From Thermoflexales bacterium (GTDB taxonomy: Bacteria > Chloroflexota > Anaerolineae > Fen-1058), in assembly GCA_030834835.1 (NCBI GenBank), contig JAUQXD010001153.1, forward strand, positions 1 through 5,546: a DNA stretch of 5,546 nucleotides, written 5' to 3'. The notes beneath the pieces are model-generated. The model had not been told where the DNA came from and searched no databases. It worked only from the letters and a program-made list of their open reading frames with translations. Positions 4,137 through 5,546 of the stretch are shown in pieces (the first letter of the stretch is position 1; the number at the start of each line of letters is the position of its first letter). The translations under genes were made by a program, and so were the position numbers.

Positions 4137-5291
4137 TCAGTTGTTGAGAGTTGGAGTGCGCCGCAGCGTTGCCACGCCGAGCAAGCCGGCGGTCAGCAGG
4201 ATGCTGAGCCACGCGAACCAGTCGCCCACTTGCCCGTACAAGGTGCGGGTGCCGCGCGTAGGCAAGTCGGCAAACATGAGGCGTAACTTCGTCGTGAAGA
4301 AATCCTGCGAGGCCAGCACGTGGCCGCGATGATCCACCGCCATCGACGTGCCTTCGTTGACCATGCGCATGATCGAAAAACCATTCTCTACCGCGCGCGG
4401 CAGACCGACCTCAGTGTGATACAGCCGCGTCAGATACGTGTCGAATGCAGGCACGAGCATGATGTCAACGTGTTGTTCAGACGCCTGTCGCACGAGCGCG
4501 GGAAAATCTAGATCGAAGCAGATGACGCTGGACAGGCGACCATACGGCGTCTCGATCGAGTGCAGCTGCCCATCGGACGTGGTGGCGTACCACGACATGC
4601 TTTTCTCGTATTCGTAAGCGATTTCGCCTTGCGGTGTGATCAGCGTCAGGCCATTGAAACCGCTCGTGTCGCCATAGCGCAGCAGCAGATATGCAGGCAT
4701 CAGATAAACTTGATGTTCACGGGCGAAGTCCTGCGCGCGCTTGAAGAAATCGGCCTTGTGCTCCGGCGTGATGACGGCAGCGCCTTCCGACCAGAAGATG
4801 ATCTTCGCGCCGCTGTGGACGGCCTGTTCGCTTTGGGCAAAGAGATCGTCTTCCAATGCTTGCATTTCCGGCGATGCCGCTTGAACCTGATCGCGCGGCG
4901 TGCCCCGATCGAGCCACACGTCCCAATAGTTTTGCGCGTGCGCCACGATCACGCCCGCAACACGCACGGTCGGCGCTTGTGGCCGCTCGATCACCAATCG
5001 CAAGCCGCCGTAGATCAGTACGCCCACCAACACCGCAGCGTACACAGTCACCGGCCCGCGCGCACGTCGAACATCAAAGCCGTGTTCCCATAGAGCATTG
5101 ATCACAGGCGCAGCCCACAAGACCAGAAATTCGATACCCCAGATGCCCGTCACCGCCGCGATCTGCAACAGCGGTTCGTTGTAGAACTGGCTGGGGGCTA
5201 ACGTCAACGACGTGCCCAATCCCAAAGGTAGAATGCTGATGATGTAATCCAGCGTAACAAACGTCGCGGGAAAGATCAGCGTGCAGGCCAC
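4137..5291 (-). CDS. Apolipoprotein N-acyltransferase-like protein (Lnt/nitrilase superfamily), 5'-damaged gene
   Basis: This open frame encodes 384 residues from a GTG at 5291, which has no ribosome binding site. Membrane segments lie at about 5-22, 45-65 and 80-98, then a carbon-nitrogen hydrolase domain (about 109-345), then a C-terminal membrane segment (about 357-374). The catalytic triad is complete: Glu169 in FWSEGA, Lys230 in EYEKSMSW and Cys258 in VICFDLDFP. Lnt enzymes transfer an acyl chain from phospholipid to the N-terminal Cys of lipoproteins; relatives in this group may have other acyl substrates. Full-length family members are longer, with more N-terminal membrane segments. 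Here the missing part continues in another frame at 5276-5419 and then stops at an IS element. So the real gene is probably a 5'-truncated, frameshifted remnant of an intact ancestor, although the soluble domain itself shows no decay. The downstream glycosyltransferase is 11 bases away. Confidence 0.8.
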   Translation of the reverse strand: MACTLIFPATFVTLDYIISILPLGLGTSLTLAPSQFYNEPLLQIAAVTGIWGIEFLVLWAAPVINALWEHGFDVRRARGPVTVYAAVLVGVLIYGGLRLVIERPQAPTVRVAGVIVAHAQNYWDVWLDRGTPRDQVQAASPEMQALEDDLFAQSEQAVHSGAKIIFWSEGAAVITPEHKADFFKRAQDFAREHQVYLMPAYLLLRYGDTSGFNGLTLITPQGEIAYEYEKSMSWYATTSDGQLHSIETPYGRLSSVICFDLDFPALVRQASEQHVDIMLVPAFDTYLTRLYHTEVGLPRAVENGFSIMRMVNEGTSMAVDHRGHVLASQDFFTTKLRLMFADLPTRGTRTLYGQVGDWFAWLSILLTAGLLGVATLRRTPTLNN

Positions 5292-5419
5292 ACCCGATAG
5301 GCGCGGCGCGGCGCGGCGAAGCGATCAGCGAACAGCGCGACGAACAGCGGCGACGCGGCGACAAAGAAAAAGACCACTTCCATCCACGGTTCCATCGGCC
5401 AGCCGTAGGGCAATTGCAT
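5276..5419 (-). pseudogene. Out-of-frame 5' remnant of the Lnt-like gene
   Basis: This short frame (47 codons, ATG at 5419 to TGA at 5276-5278) encodes a tryptophan-containing start followed by a hydrophobic segment, EVVFFFVAASPLFVALFADR, then FAAPRR, and then leaves the family pattern. In Lnt-like proteins of this group an ADR...PRL block is followed directly by a LxFP segment. Here the matching continuation LSGVACTLIFPATF is found one frame away, just past a GGCGC repeat. The remnant and the 4137-5291 frame are therefore pieces of one gene. Its first codons up to about 5406 probably belong to the end of the IS element, so the original N-terminus (about 100 residues, inferred from family length) is lost. 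Confidence 0.65.
5300..5318. repeat. GGCGC pentanucleotide tandem repeat, 3.8 copies
   Basis: Positions 5300-5314 are three exact GGCGC units and 5315-5318 are GGCG. The repeat lies exactly where the two frames of the Lnt-like gene must join. Removing one unit (5 bases) joins FADRFAAPR to LSGVACTLIFP in one open frame; adding one unit does not. Confidence 0.9.
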
Positions 5420-5546
5420 CTTATTGGGTCAGCAACGCGAGCAGATAGTCGTGATCCCAAGCGGCCTTGAGGCGTTTGTTCTGCGTACCCAGTTTGGTGG
5501 TTTTGTCCTGTTTCAGTAAATTGAGTGCGATGTGCCGCACGACGGC
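5406..5546 (-). mobile_element. End of an ISAs1-family insertion sequence (partial)
   Basis: The transposase C-terminus (5421-5546) plus the short stretch after its stop codon is read as one end of an insertion sequence. The likely terminal inverted repeat is TAGGGCAATTGCAT read on the plus strand at 5406-5419; ISAs1-type ends, as I remember them, begin with a similar (C/T)AGGGC. The rest of the element and its other end lie outside the window, so the boundary is tentative. Sequence on the low-coordinate side of 5406 is Lnt-like, suggesting insertion into that gene. Confidence 0.55.
5421..5546 (-). CDS. ISAs1-family transposase, C-terminal fragment (runs off window)
   Basis: Only the last 41 codons are in the window, ending in TAA at 5421-5423. 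The peptide contains VRHIALNLLKQDKTT, then NKRLKAAWDHDYLLALL near the end. This RHIALNLLK...KRLKAAWDxDYLLxLL pattern is the characteristic C-terminus of ISAs1-family (H-repeat-associated) DDE transposases. The catalytic residues lie upstream, outside the window, so whether the enzyme is intact cannot be judged. The stop codon is one base from an ATG at 5417-5419 that opens the Lnt-like remnant, probably by accident of the insertion. Confidence 0.82.
   Translation of the reverse strand, partial: AVVRHIALNLLKQDKTTKLGTQNKRLKAAWDHDYLLALLTQ

Noticed and set aside
4126..4212. Longer N-terminus for the glycosyltransferase starting at 4212
   Set aside because: It would overlap the Lnt-like gene by 76 bases, and the extra residues are low-complexity polar sequence without family match; TGAGG supports 4125.
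5074..5460. Minus-strand open frame of 128 codons spanning the IS end and Lnt-like start
   Set aside because: It is in a third frame and its translation has no membrane segment or family pattern, unlike the two other frames that match Lnt-like sequence here.

Overview
The window is a GC-rich bacterial stretch in which every supported gene lies on the minus strand, so it reads from high to low coordinates. The gene set is a LuxR-type two-component pair, a LiaI/LiaF-like membrane protein, a DrrA-like ABC ATPase, an Lnt-like acyltransferase next to a GT2 glycosyltransferase, and an ISAs1-type transposase end. Intergenic gaps rich in inverted repeats separate some of the genes. This resembles Chloroflexota (Anaerolineae/Caldilineae-like) genomes, but that is an impression from gene families and style, not proof.

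Layout, in transcription order. 5546-5406: C-terminus of an ISAs1-family transposase and the probable end of its insertion sequence. 5405-4137: an apolipoprotein N-acyltransferase-like gene. It has lost its 5' part at the IS boundary and carries a reading-frame break in a GGCGC pentanucleotide repeat, yet its nitrilase-fold domain with a full Glu-Lys-Cys triad is intact. 4125-3256: a GT2 glycosyltransferase, probably translationally coupled to it. 3255-3167: a short gap with a candidate -10 box and a strong hairpin. 3166-2000: a six-TM histidine kinase of the DesK/LiaS type. 1928-1281: its NarL/LuxR-type response regulator, separated by 71 bases that hold an inverted repeat. 1280-1111: a gap with a hairpin and a promoter/operator-like module. 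1110-616: a small LiaI/LiaF-like multi-TM protein followed by a clear intrinsic terminator (591-564). 563-308: a 256-base gap packed with inverted repeats, including a second diverged copy of the promoter/operator-like module. 307-1: start of an ABC transporter ATPase that runs off the window.

How it fits together (inference): the kinase/regulator pair senses a membrane or envelope condition. The two downstream transcription units, the LiaI/LiaF-like protein and the ABC transporter, each start from a copy of the same roughly 60-bp promoter with a dyad around the -35 region, so they look like co-regulated outputs. This is a LiaFSR-like envelope-stress arrangement. The upstream Lnt-like/glycosyltransferase pair is a separate envelope-modification unit that appears damaged by the IS. 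I see no CRISPR array, RNA gene or recognisable defence system. The most notable non-coding signals are the duplicated promoter/operator module, the 18-bp-arm hairpin in the ABC gene leader, and the frame-breaking pentanucleotide repeat.
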